Below, piece after piece: positions 44,238 to 52,164 of a stretch of 64,000 bases of DNA (its first letter is position 1; every line of letters begins with the position of its first letter). Location of the stretch: assembly GCF_022024175.1 (NCBI RefSeq), contig NZ_CP091794.1, forward strand, positions 2,604,001 to 2,668,000, written 5' to 3'. The position numbers were made by a program, and so were the translations under genes. This stretch comes from Prevotella communis (lineage in GTDB: Bacteria; Bacteroidota; Bacteroidia; Bacteroidales; Bacteroidaceae). The notes beneath the pieces were generated by a model. It was not told where the DNA came from. It was given only the letters and a program-made list of their open reading frames with translations, and did no database searches.

Positions 44238-47200
44238 TTACCGGACAATCGTCTTATGTCCGTCCACAATATAGACACCTTTCTTTCCTATCGCACCAAC
44301 GTTTCTTCCTTGAAGGTCGTAAGTTCCACTTCTTACTTCTTCCTTCTTACTTCTCACTTCCTTTACGTCTGTCAGTGATTCGTTGGTGACAACTAGACCT
44401 TCCGACTCCTTACTCAAGCCTCCTGCCTCGTTGGCTGCACGAACAGTATAGGCGCCAGGTTCAGTTACTATATAGGTAGGATTCGTGGTAAATGCAACGA
44501 CTGCACCATCCTTACAGATAGCCCAAAGTAAGGCGTAGTCACTATTGTCCCATGAGAGTGCAGAGCCATTCAGCGTTACATTTGTTGGTACAGGAGCCTG
44601 CTCAGTTATCAGCGAGGGCTGCCAGTCGCCAAAAGTATTAGCCATATCACCAATCACTGCAGCCTCTTCATCTGTCAGAACGGGCTCGTTGGGTGTGCCA
44701 TTGATGCTGGTAGCACGCTGGCTCAGGTCAATAGCAGCACCATTGGCATTGACGGATTTGTATTCTGCGAAACGCGTAGGTCCGTTGTTCCACTCATGCC
44801 ATCCTGCCTTGGCTGGCTTGGCCTTCATCGTAGTGTTGATGAAGTAGGTTTCTGCCGCAGCTGTCCAGGCACGTCCCAGATAGTAGGTGCCGTCTACATC
44901 GCTCTTGCCACCCTCGATGGTGCAGTCCTTGAACACGTAGCCATACTTGCTGTTACCCTGTGGAGCAACGACGTAGCCGCCTTTCTCGCACATGATGATA
45001 TCCACCATATTAAAGAACACGTCACCCGAACCACAGATAAAGTCAGTACGACCACGGATAACACCGCCCTCAAAATAGTAGGCACCGTCTTGTTTGTTCG
45101 ATACATAAGTATCCTGATATGCCCAGATGCAGGCATCCTTGAAGATGGTATGCGTAGAATAGTCGTGAAGCACGATATCTCGACCGTGAGCATCACCCAT
45201 GGATGATTTCAATGTTAGGTTCTGGAAATAGCTGTTGACAGCCGAACCCTCGATAATAAGGACGTCGCCCTTGCCAATACCTTCCAACGGACAAGCCTGG
45301 CCGAAACCATTATCCCATGTAGCAGCAGGTGTATGGTTAGTAATCACGACCCCTTCCATCGACTCACCGATAAAACTGGTATTGGCTGCTTTCAGGTACG
45401 AGCGTGGGTCGTCGTATTCCTTACCGTCGCCACCCGTGGTCTTACCATTAGTATCAAATACATAATTACCATTCTTGATGAATACACGATAGCGCACGTT
45501 CTTGTCAGCACGGCTATTGGCAGCAGCCAGTGCCTCGCTGATGGTACCGTTATCAGGTACAATAAAGTCATAAAGTCCCTTTGCAACAGTTGGACGCTGC
45601 ATCGTTGTGAAGGTAATGCTTACAGGCTCTGCAAACTTGTTTCCAGAGCGGTCCTGCACATAGTTGGCTGGCATGGTAAAGGTATACTGTTTGCCATAGT
45701 CCAGCATACTGTAGTCGAAGCTCACACTGCGACTGCTCCATACAGGCTGCAGTTCCTTGCCGTCAAGCATAGCTTTGCCGGCTCCCTCTACGGCCGTAAT
45801 ACGCTCGTCAAACGAAATGGTAATCTTTCCTGTCGCACTAATACCTGTAGCATGATCAGCAGGAATCGTAGCAGTAACCACGGGTGCCTGTTCATCAGCT
45901 TCAACGACAGCCTCACCAAGAATAAAGACATTGCCCACGCCACTCTCAGAATGGTCGCAATAATCCAGTCCATCAAACTGTTTATCGAAAGGATAGTTGG
46001 TGTTATAGACCTCGTCGCCGACACCGGTGATACGAACTACAACACGCTCCTGCCCCATCGCTTCACTCGGCAACACCAATTCTATGGGGTTGACGGCATT
46101 AGCTGTTACATCCCAAGCTTCCTTCAATTCAGTAAATTCTGCACCATTAACAGAGATTAGCGCCTTGTATTTCCTCGTGGCAGCATTCTTGGCACACATA
46201 TCTGCCGTAAAGGTCGCAGCCGTGAAGCCCTTTGTTGAGAACTGATACTGGAAGGCGATGTCGCTGGTGCGATAGCCATTCTGATAAAGACCATTGATAG
46301 CACTAATTACCACACTCTCCCGGTTTCGAACCACTGGTGTACCACCATCCTTCGTATAGCACAGCGAACCGTCACTCATCTTTACCACACTACTTATGGC
46401 ATTACGCTCACTATCCCATGTCTCATCAGCAGCAAAAGGATAGCCAGCAGTTGTTGTATAAGCATAACTCTGATTGCTGCTGGCATCAAATACGGCAATA
46501 AAATCCTGTACTTCGTAGTTGGCAACCAACTCCATGTCACCATTCACCGTGAGTTCACGTTCTTTCAGGGCGTTGGCATTCTCATTGGCATCAGTCCAGG
46601 AGAGAAACTTCAGTATCTTCGATTCATTGGCTGTTGCAACAATCTTGGTTCCGGCCTCGTACTGACCATCATGTTCATTGGGCGACAATACAACACTACC
46701 CATCTGACGTTCAGCATCATTAGTTACCTTTGTCGTAACCTTATATACAGGCACAGACTCAAAAACCGCCTTCACGGTCTTCTCAGAATCCATGGTGACT
46801 GTGACAGTAGGCTCAGAACTAATCACTACACCCTTAGCATCCTGCCACTCCTTAAAACGATAACCGAAGTTCTTCGTTGCTTTCAGCGTTACTACCGTAC
46901 CCTCCTTAAACTGTTCCATGTCAGGCTCACGACTGATATTTCCGGCCTCAACAGATGGTACTACCTGTGTATTCAAGGTGTATTTCGTCACCTGCGCAGC
47001 AGCACCGACCAGCTGTCCCTCAATAACGACATCCGAGATACCCATTGACTTGGTCTTACCCAAACCGAGGAAATAGAAACTCAGTTCCAGAGGCTTTTCC
47101 GCCGTAGCCGTAATACCATCAACAGGTTCGCTGAATGAAGCTATATCAAGATTCTTGCCGCCACGGTTTACAGCCGCATTCTCTACCAGCACCACCTCTT

Positions 47201-49286
47201 CGTCACCAGCCTTTACGGCAGCACCGATATTACCACCATCCGTACCATAGCGGGCAGCCTTAAAACCCACCTTTGAAGGGACGAAAGTGAAACCATCCTC
47301 AGGAGTGAGTGTCAGCTTGAGTGCATTATCGTCAACCCGACTACTGCTAAGACTGCCCGCAGTACCGTTATAAATCTTAGTCTGATTTGTCTTGTCATTG
47401 TTCTGACCTACATACTGGATAGTTCCATCAACAGTCAAAGCCGAACCTGCCGACCATTTCTTAGCGGCAAAACCAGCGCTCAGCGTTTCAGGGGAAAACA
47501 CAACATCATCACCTTGAGCCAATCCGCCCTTGTCAAGGGTATAAGTGACAGAGCCCGTGACGTTCACGCCAGCAGCATCTTTCACCTGACCACCTATAGT
47601 GACATCGGAAACACATATCCACCTGCCATTATCCACGTTTTTCGACCAGGGATAGACACGGATGAGCAACTTGTCACCCTCGTCCACCTTGATGACATCG
47701 TCAGAAGTAATTTCGTTCCATGTACTGGTCAATACAGCCGACGAGAAGATGGTCTTACGCGTCACGAAGCCATCGGTAGAATAATAAACATGACACTGGA
47801 GGGCGCCCCCACCCTGCGCCTTGATTTTCATTGAAAGACTATTGATATCGAGCTTCTTGCCCTCAGGAGCCGTCACGGCAAACTGCACATACTGGTTAGG
47901 CGAGTCGTCGATACCAGCCGTAGGCCATGCGCCCGTTTTCCCATCGGGAGCAATCAGCGCACCAAAGCCATTCACGTTGCCATATTTTCCCAGCCCTTCT
48001 AACTTGGCCGCTGCAGCTACGACATTTCCTGTAACGGTTGCCTCATCATTTGGAACCATGGGCCAGAATACGCTAAAAGGCTCGCCTCCGCCCAGTTCTA
48101 TCACATTAACTGTGACGGGCACTTCAATACTCTTTGTGCCCTGTGTGGCAGTAACAGTACCATTGAACTTCCCCACAGCAGTGAGCGACACGCGGGCATA
48201 GAAAGTCTTGATAAGCGATCCGTTCTGATAGTTCACCTCTAAAGAGTTCTGCCAGTTCTGCTTATCGGTAGAGAGCATGATACCTTCCGTAGCAGTAACA
48301 TTCACCGTACCTGCAGCTGGTTCCAGTCCCAATCCGCTAAGTGTCAGTTCCTTCATAGCCGTCTTACCCAAGTAGCCCTCACCCATATCAACAGAAGCGG
48401 GAGCTATAGAGAGTTCTGTAGGAATCACGATATCATCAGCAAGGATACCCTTTTCCTTCAAGAGTTGTGCACAGAGACGGGCTGCCGTCAGCGCACCAGT
48501 CAGGTTATAATGGGTGTTATCCTTCTCAGCACCTTTGTCAAACAAAGCCGCATAGCATTTGTCATACGTTCCATAACTCTCGTAGAGTTCCTTCGTGGCG
48601 CTAGTCATATCGATGAAAGCCACATTCAGTTCAGAAGCCAGTTGCTGCATCTGATAACCATAGTCCATCGTATGATCAGAGGCGGCAATCTTCTGTCCCG
48701 TCTTCAGTTGTCCGTCGATGATGGCATCAAACTTATCACCTAAGTCATGACGACCTGGACGGGTAATTTTGTTGTCACTTCCAAAGTAGCAACGACATAC
48801 AGCCGATACGAGGACAGGCGTAGCACCCTTCTCCTTCACGGCATCGACAATCTGCTTCAAGCACTCCTTATAGGTTGTAGAGGGCGTCGTGCCTCGTCCG
48901 TCGCTCTTCACGGCAGCGGCATTCGTGGCATCGCCTTTGGCAGTGTAGTAAGCCTGCAGTTCCAAGTTATCCACACCATTGTATTTTCCGTCGTTGTGTG
49001 CAAACTGTATAAGCACGTAGTCGCCTGCCTCCACATTATTCTTCGCATTGTTCCACAACTCATTATAGCCGGCACGCGAATCGCGTCCGCCCTTGGCATA
49101 GTTGACCGATGTCCAGCCATTGGTCAGGAAGTTTCCGAAATACATACCCCATCCACGGGTATTCGTAGCGTTCTCGTCATAAGGTGCCATCGTAGAATCA
49201 CCCAAGGTGTGCACCTTCTTAGCGCTGCCCGCTATAGTACATAGCATCAGCAATAATGCCATTAAAGCATAAAATTTTGATTTCAT
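44238..49286 (-). CDS. CE12-CE8 bifunctional pectin esterase (rhamnogalacturonan acetylesterase plus pectin methylesterase), T9SS cargo
   Basis: 1,682 residues. Signal peptide MKSKFYALMALLLMLCTIAG. Residues about 25-280 are a CE12 SGNH esterase: nucleophile block HTLGDSTMAPYD (S31), NYAKGGRDSR, VLIQFAHND, and a catalytic D/H pair in KDNTHYNLTGAL. Ig-like and beta-sandwich modules, an InlB-type repeat (FGYRFKEWQDAKG) and a Big_5 Ig domain follow. A CE8 methylesterase lies near 1230-1570, with WAYQDTYV, RGRTDFICGSGDVFF and LGRAW catalytic motifs intact. A T9SS-like tail ends the protein (GVYIVDGHKTIVR), preceded by a heptamer array read as KEVRSKKEEVRSG. It would strip acetyl and methyl groups so the lyases can act. 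Confidence 0.92.
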   Translation of the reverse strand: MKSKFYALMALLLMLCTIAGSAKKVHTLGDSTMAPYDENATNTRGWGMYFGNFLTNGWTSVNYAKGGRDSRAGYNELWNNAKNNVEAGDYVLIQFAHNDGKYNGVDNLELQAYYTAKGDATNAAAVKSDGRGTTPSTTYKECLKQIVDAVKEKGATPVLVSAVCRCYFGSDNKITRPGRHDLGDKFDAIIDGQLKTGQKIAASDHTMDYGYQMQQLASELNVAFIDMTSATKELYESYGTYDKCYAALFDKGAEKDNTHYNLTGALTAARLCAQLLKEKGILADDIVIPTELSIAPASVDMGEGYLGKTAMKELTLSGLGLEPAAGTVNVTATEGIMLSTDKQNWQNSLEVNYQNGSLIKTFYARVSLTAVGKFNGTVTATQGTKSIEVPVTVNVIELGGGEPFSVFWPMVPNDEATVTGNVVAAAAKLEGLGKYGNVNGFGALIAPDGKTGAWPTAGIDDSPNQYVQFAVTAPEGKKLDINSLSMKIKAQGGGALQCHVYYSTDGFVTRKTIFSSAVLTSTWNEITSDDVIKVDEGDKLLIRVYPWSKNVDNGRWICVSDVTIGGQVKDAAGVNVTGSVTYTLDKGGLAQGDDVVFSPETLSAGFAAKKWSAGSALTVDGTIQYVGQNNDKTNQTKIYNGTAGSLSSSRVDDNALKLTLTPEDGFTFVPSKVGFKAARYGTDGGNIGAAVKAGDEEVVLVENAAVNRGGKNLDIASFSEPVDGITATAEKPLELSFYFLGLGKTKSMGISDVVIEGQLVGAAAQVTKYTLNTQVVPSVEAGNISREPDMEQFKEGTVVTLKATKNFGYRFKEWQDAKGVVISSEPTVTVTMDSEKTVKAVFESVPVYKVTTKVTNDAERQMGSVVLSPNEHDGQYEAGTKIVATANESKILKFLSWTDANENANALKERELTVNGDMELVANYEVQDFIAVFDASSNQSYAYTTTAGYPFAADETWDSERNAISSVVKMSDGSLCYTKDGGTPVVRNRESVVISAINGLYQNGYRTSDIAFQYQFSTKGFTAATFTADMCAKNAATRKYKALISVNGAEFTELKEAWDVTANAVNPIELVLPSEAMGQERVVVRITGVGDEVYNTNYPFDKQFDGLDYCDHSESGVGNVFILGEAVVEADEQAPVVTATIPADHATGISATGKITISFDERITAVEGAGKAMLDGKELQPVWSSRSVSFDYSMLDYGKQYTFTMPANYVQDRSGNKFAEPVSITFTTMQRPTVAKGLYDFIVPDNGTISEALAAANSRADKNVRYRVFIKNGNYVFDTNGKTTGGDGKEYDDPRSYLKAANTSFIGESMEGVVITNHTPAATWDNGFGQACPLEGIGKGDVLIIEGSAVNSYFQNLTLKSSMGDAHGRDIVLHDYSTHTIFKDACIWAYQDTYVSNKQDGAYYFEGGVIRGRTDFICGSGDVFFNMVDIIMCEKGGYVVAPQGNSKYGYVFKDCTIEGGKSDVDGTYYLGRAWTAAAETYFINTTMKAKPAKAGWHEWNNGPTRFAEYKSVNANGAAIDLSQRATSINGTPNEPVLTDEEAAVIGDMANTFGDWQPSLITEQAPVPTNVTLNGSALSWDNSDYALLWAICKDGAVVAFTTNPTYIVTEPGAYTVRAANEAGGLSKESEGLVVTNESLTDVKEVRSKKEEVRSGTYDLQGRNVGAIGKKGVYIVDGHKTIVR
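44327..44361. repeat. Five-unit heptamer array before the sorting tail of the CE12-CE8 gene
   Basis: Units CACTTCT, TACTTCT, TCCTTCT, TACTTCT, CACTTCC, exactly 35 bp, translated in frame as a charged linker between the last Ig-like domain and the C-terminal T9SS tail. Confidence 0.85.
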
Positions 49287-49310
49287 TGATTAGTTTTGTA
49301 TATTAGTAAT
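49287..49310 (-). repeat. Shared leader motif, copy 3 (before the CE12-CE8 gene)
   Basis: Minus-strand TTACTAATATACAAAACTAA then TCA directly before the ATG; near-identical to 42749-42772. Confidence 0.65.
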
Positions 49311-49323
49311 TGGTTTTCGGGTA

Positions 49324-49331
49324 CAAAGGTA
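49324..49331 (-). promoter_or_regulatory. -7 element for the CE12-CE8 / GH140 / PL11 / GH2 run
   Basis: TACCTTTG on the minus strand, 37 bases before the CE12-CE8 ATG. The following genes are spaced 3-41 bases apart with no other -7 element seen, so all four may form one transcript. Confidence 0.65.
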
Positions 49332-49359
49332 AGAAAAAAAATAATATCGACAATGTTTT

Positions 49360-49417
49360 ATTCAAATAAAAATATAAGAATAAGGGGACGTGCCTGCCTT
49401 TGACAGACACAGTCCCC
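49360..49417 (-). terminator. Terminator after the CBM-like T9SS cargo gene
   Basis: GTCCCC / GGGGAC arms (49412-49417 and 49384-49389) with further internal pairing form a hairpin. On the minus strand it is followed by TTATTCTTATATTTTTATTT. Confidence 0.65.
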
Positions 49418-49448
49418 CTCCTCATTACTAACTTACTAACTTTAAACC

Positions 49449-52040
49449 TTATTGAACTAAAACCTTTTTTATTTTTCCATTGCTCATGCGAATAATACTG
49501 ATACCTCTTTTCATCACCGACACCTTTGTACCAGATGTAGTATAGATGACAGATGGATATTCAGCATTTGTAGCAGATTGAGGAGCGACACCTGTGATCA
49601 CCTTATTAGCCGTTTCCATAGCCCCACGAATGGCGGCGATGGCAGCAAGCGTAGCAGAAGCATTTGCCTTGTCAATCTCCACTCTCAAAGCAGCATCGAT
49701 AGCATTTTTCTGTTCTTCCGGCAACTCTTCATTACCCAACAGTTCATTAGCTTCCACCACCGTCTTGTCATAACACTCGGCTATCGGTTCAGCCTCCAGG
49801 CCAAGGAAGGTGAGGCGGAAATTATCCCAGATTGACCAACGGTCTGTAACACTGGCATTCAAAGAACGGATTCCTACACGCAACTGACCATTCCATACAA
49901 CCCCCACGACACTATTCTCATAAAGACCGGCAGAGAATGCCTCCGAAGCCGTCTTCATTGAATTAGGCACTACCTTGCCGTCTGTCATCGCATAGGCATT
50001 ATCCTCTTTATAGAAGCCCTCTTCCTGTGCCTCATCATAGATATTCTTTACAAGCGTTTCATTAGTATTGGCATAGATTGCAGTCATCACCTGTGCCGTT
50101 CCATTGTGCCACTCAGGCTCAGCCTCAGCATTTGAAGCCGTGCGGTAGAAAGCCTGTGCATTCAGACGATAGACACCATTAGGCAATGATACTTCCTGAT
50201 AGAAATCGAAGTTCTGGTTCCAGCGTTCCACATTCTGGTTTGTTGTCATACCACCTGCAGATGGGGTACCCAGTTTCTTGTTATAGCTCCAGCCATTCAT
50301 ACCATTATCAAAGTTGGGATTCTGGAGTTTTATCGTAGCGTCAGCACCCTTAGCCATACCGTTGTCCACCACATTCTGAATCAACTGGTTCAAGAAAGCC
50401 TTTTCCGCAATGATTTCCTCAGTATTCAGCATACAATATTTCAGGATATATCCCGACGTACCATTAGGATACAACTCGTCAGGCTCATCTTCCATCTCGA
50501 TATAATCGCACAGGATATCAAACACTTCACCAGCATACGCACCCTCTCTTACCATCTTACGACCTTCTTCCCACAAAGCCAGATAGTCTGCATAAGCCGC
50601 TATATTCACCTTAATACTATCGTAGAGTAGCGTAAATTTTGGTAACTCTGCTGCCAGCTGTTCCTGTTCTGTAGCATTCTTCAGAATAGCAAGCGACTCC
50701 AGATAGACCTCTTTCAGGGGGGTATAGCATTTCTCGTTCTCGAACGACTCACCGCCATTCAGTGTTTCATCAATCCACATGCGATAGGCTTCATAGCTAT
50801 TGCCAAAGTATTTCAGACGACAGCAGTCGGCCATCACCCACTGGGTACCCTCTGCAGGGAATGCCACACCAATCTTCAATGTATGATCCGATACATAAGT
50901 CAGCACGCTATAGGCTGTAGGTCCACCGGTTGTCACATCAGTTTTGGCATCACCAGCGAAGATATACGGACCGTTGGCCTGAGAATAGACACCAGCAGAG
51001 AACTGATAGATACCATTGGGCAGGTTTTCTACGACCTGAGACACACGGATATCCTGATTAGAGCCCCATAAGTTCAGTGCCGGAGCCATCATCACATCCT
51101 CAACAGAAGAGGGTACCCATCCATTCGTCTCGAAAGTCTTGGCCTTTCCTTCCTTTGTCCATCCGCCTTTACCACCTTTTACATCGGTATTGAAATCAGG
51201 GTTCTGAATACGTTCTGTGAAATCCTTGGGCTGATCGGGCGTTACATGTTTCTCATCATCCATAGAAATCAATGTCTCGCCCATTCGCTGTGCATTCTGC
51301 AACTCCTCGATCGCCGCATCGATGTTATTGTATACTGAGAGCAGTTCCTGGGTATCAATGCCCCTTGAATCCAGATCATCGATGATCGTCTTCAGTTTCA
51401 GGGCAGCCTGATAGACATGCAATTTCTCCAAATAATCTGCATAGACAGCCTCATTCACGAATATCCAGTCCACAAAGAAGGCATCCGCAAAGGCAGGATT
51501 CTGATACTCCAAAAGCGGATTGACGACGGTGCTCATATCGTCTGCACCATATCGCTCCACGCCGATACAAGTATTCGGGAAGGCATCTGAATTCTGCGTA
51601 GGATTAGCTGCCGCGCAACTGATATGATAGTTACCGTTTTCCAGTCTTGTTATTTCCCACAGATAGTCAGCCTGATCGCCCTTGTCCATATAACAACCGC
51701 CCTGATTGTCGATAAACATATAATACCATTTATTCTGCAACGGACGGAAGTCTTTGATCGTATAGGTTTTCTCGTCCCACACATAGAGGGTATCGCCAGC
51801 CTCCGTTATATTCTGCATAAGATATTTCTCTATCTTGATTTGCAGACCTTCATCTGCCACACTGGCCTGGGCTCCGAAGGCGTTTCCTTGAGTAAGGAAT
51901 TGTTTTGTACCTACATTATATAGATACATTGGTTCATCTACAATCATTTCTGATGATTCCTGAACAACAGGCTTCATCCATTGGGCCGATGCCATACCAG
52001 CACAGGCAGCAACCCACAAGGTTAATAACATTCGTTTCAT
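49449..52040 (-). CDS. Secreted multi-domain protein with carbohydrate-binding-like modules, T9SS cargo
   Basis: 863 residues from the ATG at 52040, which starts a signal peptide (LLTLWVAACAGMASAQ). An upstream frame start is rejected because the promoter lies inside it. The N-terminal part looks ricin-lectin-like (MYLYNVGTKQFLTQGNAFG). Two similar beta-sandwich modules share the pattern NPxF...GW...LPNGxY (around 310-430 and 600-760). The tail KRGISIIRMSNGKIKKVL is a T9SS-type sorting signal. No catalytic motif is visible. It is likely a surface glycan-binding or accessory protein of the pectin locus; function unknown. Confidence 0.8.
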   Translation of the reverse strand: MKRMLLTLWVAACAGMASAQWMKPVVQESSEMIVDEPMYLYNVGTKQFLTQGNAFGAQASVADEGLQIKIEKYLMQNITEAGDTLYVWDEKTYTIKDFRPLQNKWYYMFIDNQGGCYMDKGDQADYLWEITRLENGNYHISCAAANPTQNSDAFPNTCIGVERYGADDMSTVVNPLLEYQNPAFADAFFVDWIFVNEAVYADYLEKLHVYQAALKLKTIIDDLDSRGIDTQELLSVYNNIDAAIEELQNAQRMGETLISMDDEKHVTPDQPKDFTERIQNPDFNTDVKGGKGGWTKEGKAKTFETNGWVPSSVEDVMMAPALNLWGSNQDIRVSQVVENLPNGIYQFSAGVYSQANGPYIFAGDAKTDVTTGGPTAYSVLTYVSDHTLKIGVAFPAEGTQWVMADCCRLKYFGNSYEAYRMWIDETLNGGESFENEKCYTPLKEVYLESLAILKNATEQEQLAAELPKFTLLYDSIKVNIAAYADYLALWEEGRKMVREGAYAGEVFDILCDYIEMEDEPDELYPNGTSGYILKYCMLNTEEIIAEKAFLNQLIQNVVDNGMAKGADATIKLQNPNFDNGMNGWSYNKKLGTPSAGGMTTNQNVERWNQNFDFYQEVSLPNGVYRLNAQAFYRTASNAEAEPEWHNGTAQVMTAIYANTNETLVKNIYDEAQEEGFYKEDNAYAMTDGKVVPNSMKTASEAFSAGLYENSVVGVVWNGQLRVGIRSLNASVTDRWSIWDNFRLTFLGLEAEPIAECYDKTVVEANELLGNEELPEEQKNAIDAALRVEIDKANASATLAAIAAIRGAMETANKVITGVAPQSATNAEYPSVIYTTSGTKVSVMKRGISIIRMSNGKIKKVLVQ

Positions 52041-52066
52041 TGTTTGTTTTGTTTTAGTAAAAAAAG

Positions 52067-52097
52067 TGCTGCAAAGGTAGAGATTTCCTTTGCAGCA
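52067..52097. promoter_or_regulatory. Promoter within an 11-bp perfect inverted repeat
   Basis: TGCTGCAAAGG (52067-52077) and CCTTTGCAGCA (52087-52097) are exact inverse copies around a 9-base spacer. The minus-strand -7 box TACCTTTG (52079-52072) is formed partly by one arm, so the repeat may be an operator or form a leader hairpin for the 863-residue protein gene. Confidence 0.65.
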
Positions 52098-52109
52098 GGC
52101 TTTCAATGT

Positions 52110-52138
52110 TGTAACAAACCGTTGTAACAATGTAACAA
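52110..52138. promoter_or_regulatory. Triple TGTAACAA motif upstream of the CBM-like gene
   Basis: TGTAACAA occurs at 52110-52117, 52123-52130 and 52131-52138, just upstream of the promoter at 52072. A related TGTAACTT pair precedes the AraC-type regulator gene. Candidate binding sites for that regulator (inference). Confidence 0.4.
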
Positions 52139-52164
52139 ACGGCCTTTTCCCCTTTATTTTACGA

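Noticed and set aside
52041..52130. N-terminal extension of the 863-residue secreted protein
   Set aside because: It spans the promoter and inverted repeat; a clean signal peptide begins at the ATG at 52040.
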